In this document: piece after piece, positions 12,401 to 26,795 of the stretch
Layout of the letters: each line of letters starts with the position of its first letter
Position numbering within the stretch: the first letter of the stretch is position 1
NCBI GenBank assembly: GCA_948146395.1
Contig: OX411548.1
Location: 38,469,737-38,533,736, forward strand
Length of the DNA: 64,000 bases
Direction of reading: 5' to 3'
Source: Fragum whitleyi
Lineage: Eukaryota > Mollusca > Bivalvia > Cardiida > Cardiidae
The notes under the pieces: model-generated
The model's input: the letters and a program-made list of their open reading frames with translations, nothing else
Databases searched by the model: none
Told to the model about the DNA's origin: nothing
Program-made: the position numbers and the translations under genes

Positions 12401-15400
12401 ATATTTAGAAAAAAATACCTTTTTTACTTATGAACTGTATTGTATCACTATTTTTTTAAATTTTTCATATCAACTGAAAAAATCAGTTATTTACAAAATA
12501 GCGGACAGAATCAGTGATTTTACAAAATCCCTGAAATTTTCAATTATTTTACAAAATCACTGGTTTTACATATTCACTGTAACATATAGACATAAACACT
12601 AAGCTCACCCTGCATTAACATGCTTTCTGATCTTAGCCTAAACTGCCTGCTTTATCTTTATTCAATGTGAGAAAAAGTTTAGCAAAACCTGTAGAAATGT
12701 CACAAAATATAATATTAATCAAGGGATCAAAGCAACACTATTGTAAGTGCCTATTAATATATAGGCACTTACAATGATGTTGAATTGACCCATCAATTTG
12801 TTTGAAACAATATCTTAATTCAGCATGATAAGGGCTTTATCTTTCGATTTGTTTGAATTAGGTTTTACACTGCTTTCAACAATCTTTCAGTTATATTGAA
12901 GCGGCCAGGGCACCTTAAAGTGGATTCCTGGTATTTTTCACACCAGTACCACCATCACATCCTTTTCTAGCCGCCAGCTGCTATCCCACATAGGTCTACG
13001 ATCATTGACCCATTGGTGGCAGACAAATAGTCGGAAAAAGAAAGCCCCGCTGTAGGGGATCAAACCCGGGACCTCTAGATTGACAGTCTAACACACTACC
13101 AACTGTGCTATGATGGCGATACAAGGGCTTATCTAAAACACTTACTAGTATACACATCACAGAACTCTCCAGCATTTGGACTAGACTGAACTTTATTAGA
13201 ATCATCCCCTGGTATAGCAGAGGTCAAATAACAGGAACGGGTGTTTGCTGCATAATAAAAACCTGGGGAAATAGAAGATATTCTGATAATATTCTCTAAT
13301 TCTTCACCATTAATTTAAATTCCGATACAATATTTGATCAGATGAGTCCTTTATTTGATTTTTTTTTAAATAGCATTTCATTCTTTTTATCACTAACAGG
13401 TTTATTAATGAATCCCCCCCTTTATTTTGGCATATGGCCTACACAAAATAATTACTTGATAATCTACTTGTAGCGTCACATGTTTTCAGTGGACAACCAA
13501 AACATCGTAACTTTGACTTATTCAAGCTGAAGGGGGTTTTTTGGGGCTCTACTCAACAATGGCATGTTTTCTGTCTGTCTGTCTGTCTGTCTGTGCATCC
13601 TTCAAATAAACATTTAGCTAGTATTCCAATTTCTAGAACATCTGTTCATTTCAATGTCATCATTATATTCAAAGTTCTTTACATTTGACACCCATTATAT
13701 ATTAAGACTTATTATCTTCAATAAATTTGAATCTTTTCCTTTTTGTTTCTCTCCATCTTGGTGTGGAATAAATATGTCAATAATAATGATCAAGTACAAT
13801 ACTGAATTCAATGAATTTGTATCTGGGTACACATCTTGAAATTGACAAGGTGAATAATTTTGGAATGAAATTGGATGAGTGTGATGAGTGAGTTATGAGT
13901 GAAATTAACCCTTGTCATGCTGAACTCGGAATATTCCTGCTTTGGCAGGAGCTAAAGACAAACATCAGCCTGCACATATGTGCAGTCTGATGTTAGTCTA
14001 CACCACCTGTTTCTCACTTTCAATCAGAATTGTCAATAGATTTAGTTTTTCAAATAGAAATTGACCTACTAATGGGACTTTCAGTGCTTTTTGTCCTTTG
14101 ATTATGATGAAAAAAAATTGCCAAAATTTTTCAGCATGACAAGGGTTAAAGGGAGGTAATTCAATATCGTTATCGTGGAATGAAATTGGATGAGTGTGAT
14201 GAGTGAGTTATGAGTGAAATTAACCCTTGTCATGCTAAACCCGGAATATTCCTGCTTTGGCAGGAGCTAAAGACAAACATCAGCCTGCACATATGTGCAG
14301 TCTGATGTTAGTCTACACCACCTGTTTCTCACTTTCAATCAGAATTTTCAATAGATTTAGTTTTTCAAATAGAAATTGACCTACTAATGGGACTTTCAGT
14401 GCTTTTTGTCCTTTGATTATGATAAAAAAAAATTGCCAAAATTTTTCAGCATGACAAGGGTTTAAGGGAGGTAATTCAATATCGTTATCGTGGAATGAAA
14501 TTGGATGAGTGTGATGAGTGAGTTATGAGTGAAATTAACCCTTGTCATGCTGAACCCGGAATATTCCTGCTTTGGCAGGAGCTAAAGACAAACATCAGCC
14601 TGCACATATGTGCAGTCTGATGTTAGTCTACACCACCTGTTTCTAACTTTCAATCAGAATTGTCAATAGATTTAGTTTTTCAAATAGAAATTGACCTACT
14701 AATGGGACTTTCAGTGCTTTTTGTCCTTTGATTATGATAAAAAAAAAAAGCCAAAATTTTTCAGCATGACAAGGGTTAAAGGGAGGTAATTCAATATCGT
14801 TAATTTTTTTCAGGATGAATGCTTTGAATGTAGCTGTTAATTGGTTCTTTTTTAGTCATTTTGGAATGCTTTTGATCAATTTGATTAAATTGATTTGATT
14901 GTTAGATACTTACCTATCTTTGACAAGAAACGACATCAACCAAAACCTACATAAACAAGGGGCTAAATGCAACATGACAGATGAAGAATACACAGCAATA
15001 AATACACTTAAGAACAACAAGAATATTATCATTAAACCAGGGGCAAAAGGAGGATCTATAGTTATACTCAACAAAGAGGATTACATCAAAGAAGGCCTTT
15101 GACAATAAAATGACAAATCCATATACAGAGAAGTCAAAAATAACCAAACAACCAAAATATGTCAGGAAATCAACAATTTCTTGGGATATCTCAGAAAACA
15201 TAGACTACTCAACCCAGACCATATACACTTTCTAAGACCAAAAAATTGCAAAATACCTGTATTTTACATGCTACTGCAGATACACAAGAAAAGCCAAGGA
15301 AGACCAATCGTATCAGCCTGCAACGGCCCAACCGAAAAATTATCGGAATATATTGATTCTCATATACAGAACCTCGCACAGAAGGTACCCTCATACATAA

Positions 15401-18400
15401 AGGACACCACAGACTTCCTAAATAAACTACACAACCTAAGAAAGATCCCACCATCGTCATTTCTAGCAAAAATGGACGCCACAGCTTTATATACAAACAT
15501 ACCGCACAGAGAAGGAATAACAGCCGTCAGAGATGCTCTAAACAAACGAGAGGACAAAAATCCACACACATGGATTTTACTAAGACTTGTCTTAAAAGAA
15601 AACTAACTTTGAATTTAACGACAAATCCTATGAACAAACATCTGGAACAACGATGGGAACGAAATGTGCACCTAGCTATGCCATCATCTTTATGGACCAG
15701 TTTGAAAGAAGATTCCTCGCTACAAAGTCAAAACAGCCACTAATATGGTGGCGGTACATCAACAACATTTTTATCGTATGGCATTATAGCCGATAGGATT
15801 TTGATTCCTTCCTATATGCCATAAACAGCCATCATACTTCTATCAAGTTTACGGCAGAAATCGGTCCTGAAAAAATACATTTTCTAGACACCACAGTCAT
15901 TAAAACACCCGAGGGATACCTAAAGACAACTTTAATCACAAAACCAACAGATGCACATATGTATCTGCATCATACATCATACCACCCTAATCACCAGAAG
16001 AACAGCATACCATACAGCCAAGCACTACAAATACGGAGAATATGCTCCGAAGACTACGACAACTGCACAAAAACACTTCTCAGAAACCTTATGATTAGAG
16101 GTTACCCCAAACGAGTTACTAAACAATCAATAAAAAAGGCCAGGAAAATCGACAGACTATCTCTCCTCAACCCTACAAGAAAATTAAGAGACAACAAAAT
16201 CATCCCATTTATAACTACATATAACCCGATCCTACCCAACATAAAACATTTCATAGAAAAACACATGAATATACTCGAAGATGATGTATCCACTAACCAC
16301 TTCAAGAATGTAATCCGCAGTAGACTAATATCCAGAAGAGAAAAGGATCTGGCCCATGCGGAGAGAACTGCAAAATATGCGAATTTATGACAGATAAAAG
16401 AAGAATCCAAGCATTCACTACCAAGGAATTCCACAATATAAAAGTGTCATTTAACTGTTGTACAACTAGTGCCATATATATCATAACTTGCAAAAAATGT
16501 GGCATCCAGTACGTAGGACAAACAGGGAATTCAATAAGAGAATGTATGTACATACATTTGAATGACATACGATCGGGAAATAACATTAAACCAATTTCCC
16601 GTCATTTTTCAAGTAACCAGCACGCGCCACGGGATTTTGACGTCATGGTAATAACAACTACAGTAAACAATGTTAACATAAGACTATGAACCGAAGAAGC
16701 AATCATCAAGAAATTCAAAACTAAACAACCACAAGGACTCAATCTAATCTAACTGGAAAATGGAGAATACATTTACGCTCACGGAAGAAAAGGCAAGACG
16801 ATGCAACGTTTGCGTGAAATAATAAAAGGATCAATAACGCATTTCAACAGGCATTACAGATGACACACTGATATTCAGACACTATACAGATGTGAAATAT
16901 GCGATAAAACTTTTAAGAGAAAAGACTACATGACAAAACACCGCCGACCAACAGGGGATACCAAAAGCCTTCTACCACCCGGTACAAATGAGGACGAATT
17001 ACCAGAACTAGAAGAAACTAAATAAACTAAAGACTGTGGTTGGTTATTTCTACTTCTCTCCCGCTATTCGCTTTTGTTCAATTTGAGTGAGTGTTTGGAA
17101 TGAATAAATGAATTGTTGGGCTAGTGATTTAGAATGGTTTTGATTGAATGAATGTCAAATACACGCTGTAACTAATTGTAACCCAGCTGAGCCCCTTGTT
17201 CTAAAGAGTACTCATCCAATAGAATCCAATAAATGTCTTGTACTCAATCATGTTAGATATTCTCTTAAAACTAGAAAGCCATGAATGGCTTGAGTCGCTC
17301 CACAGGCTTGAAATTCTTGTAAAAGCAAATAAAAGTTTTGACAAGACTTTTAGATATTTGGGTTCTACTGATGTTGAAATTGATTTTCAAAAATTTAACT
17401 ATATAACATATCAAAAAAATGACCGCCCTAAAAGACATATTTTTTATCCAATCACAATAATTTTTGGTAGACTGATAAAGGGTCACCTAAGGATCATTTC
17501 AGTGAAATTTGGTTGAAAGTTTCAACTATATAAGATATAGAGAAATGACCTCCGCCCATTAAATACAAATTTTTCATCCAATCATAATAATTTTTGGTAG
17601 ACTGATTAAGGGTTACTCAAGGATCAGTCCAGTGAAATTTACTTGATATACATCAGTTACATTCCGAGAAATGATTTTGAAAGTTTCCACTATATAACAT
17701 ATAGAGAAATGACCTCTGCTCATAAAATTCATATTTTCCATCCCATCAAAATGATTTTTTGTAGACTGATAAAGGGTCAATTAATGATCATTCCAGTGAA
17801 ATTTGGTTGATATCCATCAATTACATTCTGAGAAAATGATTTTGAAGGTTTCCACTATATAACATATAGAAAAATGACCTCTGCCCATAAAATGCATATT
17901 TTCCATCCGATCAACATGATTTTTTAAAGACTGATAAAGAGTCACTCAATGTTCATTCCAGTGAAATTTGGTTGATATCCATCACTTACATTCTGAGAAA
18001 ATGATTTTCAAAGTTTCCACTATATAACATATAGAGAAATGACCTCCGCCCATAAAATGCATATTTTCCATCCGATCACAATGATTTTTTGTAGACTGAT
18101 AAAGGGTCACCCAAGGATCATTCATGTAAAATTTTATTGGTATCCATTGATTAGAATCTGAGAAAACTCACTTTTTACCATATTTGGAAATAAGCCACGC
18201 CCATTTAATCCATGTTTTTCATTGGATCAAAATTTCTTGAACAACTTTGAAAGAGGGTCACCCAAGGATCATTCCTGTGAAGTTTGGTTGAAATTCAACA
18301 AGTAGTTTCTGAGGAGAAGATTTTTAAAGAAAAAGTTTACGACCGGACGCACGGACGGACGGACGGACGGACGACGGACACAACGCCATGACAATAGCCC

Positions 18401-21400
18401 CAGTGGCTTTCAGCCAGTGGAGCTAACAAGTCTCCCACCTTTACACATATTTCCCAGCTCCTGGACACATGAGTTAGCACAATCAGAAAACATAACCATC
18501 TGTATACTGAGAACATTTTTAAACAGGAACAGTCCAGCATTCGTTGCTATAAAATCTGTTAATAATTTACCTGTAAAATTAGATAATACAAAATCAAACT
18601 TTTGAATTAAATAAACTGTTACATAACATTCATATTACTTTTTCTCAATGTAATTCGATGTTAAATCTACTTCTTCAACTGGGCTTGAAATAAGCATGTT
18701 ATGACACTTTTCAAGATTTAAAATCCTGATAAACAAGATGTCCTGAAACGACAGTTGTTCAGAAGTTTGAATTCAACAGATAACCACGACCAAGTCACAT
18801 GAAATTGATCTTGGTATCAGCAAAGGTTTAAAAAAAAATGTTTAAAATCAAAGGACATACAGCACTAAATGATGGTCTATATTTCATTTGAAAATTAAAT
18901 TTACTGGAAAGTCTGGTTTGAAAGTGTCAAACAGGTGGTGAGAGGCTATATGCAGTTTTAGGTTGCTTTTTTACATCTCCTGCCTTAGACAAAAATTTCT
19001 GGCTTCAGCATGACAAGGGTTAATGGATGACATAAAAGATCTGTCATGAGATTTATTTGAGACAGGCTGATAATAAGCAAGTCTAGAATTGAAATGTTAT
19101 TAAACTAGCCTTGGCAAGTTTATTAACTTTTCTATTCTAGATGAGGTTAAGATCCACTTGTCTAAAATAAAATCGAGTAACAGATCCTTTTTCTAACATT
19201 AATAACAGTTTGTATGTCAATTTTTGAAACACTCTGATCACAGAAATTTTACGATACTGTACGCTAGATGCATGACATCATTTAGTATGTAATCCTTCAC
19301 ATATGAAAGACAAGGATTTATCTTATAACTATACAAAAACCCGTGTGATAACATCCCATATGATATTTTTAGAACAATAACATGGATATTTTTAGAACAA
19401 TGACATAATGTGGTTATTTTCAGAAACTTGCATTTCTATCAGAATTATTGATGAATACAATGCAAACAGAGCTTTTTAGATAAATATATTACATACTTAG
19501 TGTTTTGTATGAAAAAATATCTAACTCGTTTCTGGGAATTGATAATCATCTTGGCAGAGCCTCAACAATTATCAATTCCCCAAACCTGGGTAGATATTTT
19601 TTCATTCAAAACACTAAGTACAAATCATATATGGCCGCCACCATAGCGCAGTTGGTTAGGCATAAGACTTCCAATCTGGAAGTCGTGGGTTCGATCCCCG
19701 TTGGCAGCAATCCTTTCCGACGTTTGTCTCTCACCAATGGGTAGATAATCGTAAACCTTTGTGACATAGCAGTCGGAGGCTAGGAAAGGATGTAATGGTA
19801 GTACAGGTGAAAGAAATACCAGGAATCCATTGTTAGGTGCTCCGGCTGGCGCGAAATAACTGCAAAATTGTTGAAAGCGACGTAAAACCCATTCAAACAA
19901 ACAAACAAACAAATCATATATATCTCTGATGGCTATCATTTTGAAATTCATCCATAAATGTAGAAGTTATACTCCGGACAGGAATGGGACACACACACTC
20001 ATGTACACACTCACACACAGACAGAGGTAACTCTATATACCTGTGGCTATTTCATGAAGACAGCATAAAATATTTATCAGTACTGTAGTATTCAGGACTT
20101 TCAATTTTCCTGAACTTATATTAAACTTTGCATCAAAAGTAGATCATATTTCTTATGTACATGAATCAAATGACTCTCAAATAAATTGAAACAAAGAACT
20201 TACTAGAATACTGATAACAAGTAGATGTTACACTAGACTGGTTAGATGGGTTGATAGTTCTTTCTTTGAAGAGTAAACATTGCTTGGTATCATCACAATA
20301 CTGGAACACCCGACATACAAATACTGAGTTTGATGTACATAACTGGGCACAGTCATCATCAGAATTGATGGATGTTACCACAGAATCTGCCAGACCTTGT
20401 GAGGTCACACCAGGGCTCATTGTATATAACTTTGATGCTTTTCCTGCAAACATGTATTGAATCTAAATTTTGTGTCAGAAATGAAGGGCTTTTCAGAAAA
20501 ATAAAGTGTCATGTCCTCCATTGCAGGGATCATTTTTGGGTGATTATTGAGAGATTCTCCCATTTTTCTATTGTAAATATCATTGAAACTGGCTTAATGA
20601 GAGAAAAAATGCAAAGAATTTGGTAAAGAATTGTGTTGGCTCAGCGCAAAAAAGTTATAACTGCCTATATAGGCAGTAACAACTATCTTGCTCTGAGCGA
20701 TTGATTTGTCAAATTTCTCTCACGAAATTCTTGAATTTCTCATTAGATTCATCTAAATGAGATATTTGTGCATGCTATTCTGAGCCAGAATTATCCCCGT
20801 CATTGCCAATTCATTTTTTTTAAAAAGCTTCGAATCAACCTCCTATTTCCTAATGATTTACACAAAATAAGTGAATGAATGATTGTACATTCATTTTTTT
20901 AACTCCTTACTATGTGACCCGAACATTTAACCATCATGACTGGCCAAGTGGTTTGGCCATGATCGATCCTTACCGACACCAGGGTGTGTTTGAGGGCAAA
21001 CACTAAATAGTTAGCATAAGTCTACTCAAAGATAAAATTGATTGCAGTGGATTTACAAAACTATCTCTCTCAGTCATGTGAAGGCGTATGAGTCGAGTGC
21101 TTGAGAGCCCCTCTTTAAGCTTTTGTCCAAATTGGACTAAAATAGTTAACCCTTGTAATTCTGAATTAAAATCCACTTTCAGAATCACATTGATATCAAA
21201 GAACTGAAAGCAATGGAATTCAAGAGTGAAGGACAATCTTTCTTTTTGAATACAAATTCCACAAACAACTCTGCCTTGAAAGGAGACAAACAGGTGGTGA
21301 AGACTAAGATCAGACTGCACATATGTGCAGGCTGAACTTTATCTATACCTCCTGCCAAAGGAGGAATATTCCGGGTTCAGCATGACGACGGTAAAGTATA

Positions 21401-24400
21401 TGCTTAACCATTCTGCGACATCTAAATAAATTAACTTCTGGATTTTTCTATAATTACTCTTTAATAGAAGCTACAGATGCTATTTCTAAAGTGACGTAAT
21501 TCCAGTCAACTTCCGTTTCAACAACATTCAATACAACAACATTTCTCTTACTGACAAAAATCCATTGGGAACGGATTTGTACAGTGCATTTTTCATTTGT
21601 TATAATGTAATTCTTGTTTTCAGACACCGACACAGTTTTTCAGGGAACGAAAGTGCATATTACCAATAACCTTGTTCATTACAACGACACAATAATTATA
21701 GTCAAGCTGGTTAATTACACAGAACAATAGACATGGTACGTACCACCTTTAATTTGTTTATAATTGACAAGTCTTTCAGTATGAACTGTGTGAATATGTT
21801 TGATATGCAAATAGTTTAATTATCACCTTTAACACCTTCAGCATCTTGATACACTTAATTTAGATTAGGTATACATTTGTTGGTTAAGCTTTTCTCTGTT
21901 TTGTTATCCCCCGCCGTTTTCGGCGAAGGGGATATAGTAATGCTCTCCGTCCGTCATTCCGGTTCCGTCATTCCGGTTCCGTCATTCCGGTTCCGTCATT
22001 CCGTCACTAAACTTGTCCGGAGCAAATTTCTCAGAAGTTTGAATTTGACAGATAACCTTGACCAAGTCACATGACCTTGAACTTGGTACCAGTAGAGTTA
22101 TAAAAATTTGTTTAATACCAAAGGACTTATAGTACTAAATGATGATCTATATTTAATTTGAACATTAAATCTATAGAAAAGTCTGTTTTAAGGTGGGGCG
22201 TTACAGTTTTGGGGAGACAACTCGCGTAGAAAAAAATGCGAGGAAGGGGCCTTGTTAAAATCAACTTTATATGAAGTCATTCTGATTCCGTCATTCCGTC
22301 ACTAAACTTGTCCGGAGCATATCTCCTAAAGTATAATAGCTATCAACTTGAAACTTTATGGGTGGATAGATCTCATGGAGGAGAAGTGCAGTGCACAAAA
22401 ACTACAACTCTTGCTTGCATAATTTTGGAGTTATTGCCCTTTGTTATTTTTAAGACTTAGATTTTGTCCGGAGCGTATCTCCTAAAGTATTTTAGCTATC
22501 AACTTGAAACTTTATGGGAGGATACATCTCATGGAAGAGAAATGCAGAACACAAGAACTATAACTCTGACTTGTATAATTTTGGAGTTATTGCCCTTTGT
22601 TATTTTTAAGACATAGATTTTGTCCGGAGCATATCTCCTAAAGTATTTTAGCTATCAACTTTAAACTTTATGGGTGGATAGATCTCATGGAAGAAGAGTG
22701 CAGTGCACAAGAACTATAACTCTGGCTTGCATATTTTCGGAGTTATTGCCCTTTGTTATTTTAAAGACTTAGATTTTGTAGGGGCTTAATTTCTTAAAAG
22801 TAGAACCCTTAATCTATTAGGCTTCAGTTTACTATCAAGCTTTCTCGGAGGGGGATGGCCATGTCCGACATGGCTCTTGTTATACAGATGTTAGTTTAAA
22901 ACCATTTGTTGCCACTAATGTTAAAGATTGACTGACCAACCAACTGACTCATAGACCAACCACATGGCTGACTCTTATATACCCCCCTAACATAGTTAAG
23001 TGGGTTATAATAATCATAGACATATAAAAAGGTTAAAGTTTATCATGCCAAAGCCAATAACAACCCTTGAATGCAGAAACCGATGCGAACAATGCTAAGA
23101 TGATCACGATACCTCATGAATTCTCCAAGAATAGCTGAGATAAATATCTTATGTCTTTGTTGCTAGAAAACAATCAGAAATGAAGAAAATTCTTGTTGCA
23201 AATTCTTTACTTACTGTAATGTTTAACTGTACCATATCAAAAAGCAACATTTCTTGTTAGTAGTTTTTTTCACAAAATAGTCAAACAAGAGCTTCGCAGA
23301 GCGGCGCATATACGCCCGATGGGACTTGTCAGTAACGTGAGCTTGAATGATAGCTAAAAATATTTCAAACAGACAGACAGACAACTGGTGCCATAACATA
23401 GTATGACCTTTTGAGTGTAAATTGAAAATGATTTTATGCACAACTATATGCCAAACAGTTATTTTGCAAGTTTCAGTTCATTCCAATGCAAAGTGTGACG
23501 AGTTGCTCACAGAAGAAAAATAGTGAATTTCAATCAATTCAAGGGCAGATAATACAAGAAAGACCCAAGCTTTTTGACTTTCTGAAGTCTTATGCTTAAC
23601 CAAATATCAGGGTTACATTATGGCAAGATTCATTTCAATCCAATAAAATTTGTAGGAGTTGTGCACACACACGCACCAAATAAATCTGTAAATTTAAACT
23701 ATTTTGTGAAGTAAAGGGCAGATAATTCAGGAACTACTTTAAATATGAAAATATATTTAGTCCTAAGCACAAATAGACAACCTACAGAGTCATTATGGTA
23801 AGTTTCCTTTCATTCCCATCCAAAATGTAGGAGAAAATGAGCTGACAAGAAATTTTGTTTTTCATCAACTAAAGGGCAGATAATCCAAGATAACTCAAGA
23901 ATGACTGAAGCATTTTGATTTGAAAAGTCTTTTGCAAAACTAGACATCATAGAGAGTAATTGTGACTAGTTTCAGCTCATTTCAATTGATAGTTAAGGAA
24001 GAGTTGCACACAAAATATAGTGATTTTCATTTAATTCAAGGGCAGATAATTCAAGATTTCTCAGGAATGACTGGAGCGATTTGAGTTTCAAAGGTCTTAT
24101 GCACAACTAGACATCACAGAAAGTAATTGTGTGTAGTTTCAGCTCATTCCCATTGATAGTTTAGGAGGAGTTGTGCACACAAAAAAACAGTGATTTTGGT
24201 TATATTCAAGGGCAGATAATTCAAGATTTCTCAGGAATGACTGGAGCGATTTGAATTTCAAAGGTCTTATGCACAACAAGACATCATACAGAGTAATTGT
24301 GCCAAGTTTCAGTTCATTCCCATTGATAGTTTAGGAGGAGTTGCGCACACAAAAAATTGCTAACGGACAGACGGATGGACGGACGGACGACCGAGGCCAT

Positions 24401-26760
24401 AACATAATACCACCCTTCGGGTGTATAAAAAGAACTTACTAATATACATAAAGCTTGATACAGTTGATTCCACTGTGTTACTCATATTTTTAGTATCAAA
24501 CTCGTGTACTGTATAACACAGCTGGGTGTTGAATGTGTAACTGAAGGCATTACAGTTGAATTCTCCCTCACTCGTACAGGCTAGAGCACACTCATCTATT
24601 GACACACCTTGAAGCATTTTGGCATTGTCCCCTTTGAAAGATGTATGGTTGCTTACAAAGGTGAACTCCATCAGTGCATTATCTGTGTGAAGAAAGAAAA
24701 GATAAAACATATCCGTTACTACTTAACTTTATTCTCCTGAAATTAAAATTTCATTTCAAATAGATGTTTTTGGGGGGCATTTTCATTATTCTGAGTCAAC
24801 GTTTCCAACCAAGATTAAGTAGGATGCAGACAATGTAAGCTTAGATGAGACTGTGTGTGCAGGCTGATCTTAGTAATACGAGGGGTCAATGCAACACTGT
24901 TGTAAGTGCCTATGAATATATAGGCACTTACATTAGTGTTTCACTGATCCCTTGATTTTCTGTCTGCCTTTATTCTGAGTCAATGTTTCCAACCAAGATT
25001 AAGTAGGATGCAGACAATATAGGCTTCGATTTGACTGTGTGTGTGCAGACTGATCTCAGTAATAACTGTCTACCTAAGCTTTGAGTACAGCAGGAAAATG
25101 CCTAGAACAGTTGGAGTAAGGTTACTAAAGCCTGCAATGTTATGATATATGAAAGCTGCTCTTGGCTTGACCTGCAAGAAAGTTAGCTTTTTAAATGGAC
25201 AGATTTTTTTGGTGAAATTGAAACATATTTATTAGAACTTATATCATTTTTAACTTGTAAGATATTAACTGATATGCTTTTTACTGTAGCATAATGTGTA
25301 TACTTGGGTTGTGTTAAAAGCAAAGTGCAAGAATCATGGTTGCCATTACTGGCTCAAAATTTTGTCTATCTTCCTGGCGAAGTAACTTTAGGAAATAAGG
25401 AGTCTGAAAAGGGTTAAAATCCACTAAATTCAATATAAAAGGCAATGAATCTTTGTCTAGAGGCTTATATTATGGCCATAGTAGTATGTGCAAAGTTTCA
25501 AAGCAATAGCTTAATAGAAACAGAGATATTACAGATATACATCATTTGCACATAAAAACTTAACCAAGATTTTTAAGTAAAAAGGATTAAAATTCCACTA
25601 AATTCAATATCAGACTAATAAATCTTTGTTTAGAGGCTTATATTATGGTCACAGAAGTATGTGCAAAGTTTCAAAGTAATAGCTATAGTAGAAACAGAGA
25701 TATAAAACACTTGCATGTTATAACTTAACAAAAGATTTACACAGACACTGATATATAATATTTAGTGATATAGAATAGCCCCCCTATTCTATGAATAGTC
25801 GTAGTAATCTCTTTGAGGATTTTTTTAACAAAAAGATTTGATTTGTTTACTTTTAGATATGTGGCCGGTCATGTGAAAAATGGACCATCTGGGTAGTGCA
25901 CATAGTGTTGACCCTAGCCTAACTGCACAGGCAGCTTGGCAATACTAGGATCTTACTATTTGTACTTTGTCCATTTTTTGTTTCCAGAAGGATTCATCTA
26001 CCTTCCTGCAACAAAAAATTGAAATGCCACCTCTAGTTTCCCTGTACTGGAACCAATCTATTTTTTCAATATTTATTAAACAGATATCCAGATGGTCCCC
26101 TTTCCTTTGATAGGTCACATGATTGAATTAAAAGAAAATAAAAGTACCTTCGTCGGATCTGGTGACCATATTTGTAAATTGTTCTGTAACGGCAGCAGCA
26201 ACATAGTCTTTGGTCTAAAATATAAAATAAATAATTCTAACTCTAAATTACAAAACTGAATAAAGGAGATATACAAGAAATAAAAATTGAGCAAACTTAT
26301 TTCTTAGTTTGAAAAGAAATGCTTGTTTGAAGCAAAGGAAGACAGAGTTGTAAAGTGAAGCATCTGTGAATTTATGAATTGATAAGAGCATGTAAAGAAC
26401 AAGATGTGTTTGTGAAACACTAATGCCCCCGTAACAGCATTTTTTTTTTCAAAGTTTGACCTTGACAGATGACCTTGACCTTGTCACATGACCTTGACTT
26501 TGGTACCAGTGGATGTTGATCATTGAGATCTATCATCATGCCAAATATTAGCTTTGTATCTTGAATAGGCTTGAAGATATTGGCAAGATTAAGTTTCCGG
26601 CATTTTTTTCAAAGTTTGACCTTGACAGATGACCTTGACCTTGTCACATGACCTTGACCTTGGTACCAGCGGATGCAGATCATTGAGATCTATCATCATG
26701 CCAAATTTGAGCTTTGTATGTGAAATACTTTTGGAGAAAAGGCAAAGGTTAAGTTTTTGG

Positions 26761-26795
<35 letters not shown>

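Noticed and set aside
15209..16586. Several minus-strand frames over the Penelope-like element
   Set aside because: The plus strand carries clear RT and GIY-YIG motifs; these are antisense shadows.
18337..18540. Minus-strand frame starting MLDCSCLKMF
   Set aside because: Different frame from exon 18 (18439-18570), which has matching splice phases and a PAN-like Cys pair.
19633..19705. Possible functional tRNA gene
   Set aside because: A and B boxes are present but the anticodon arm does not fold normally, and the sequence continues directly into the SINE body and tail.
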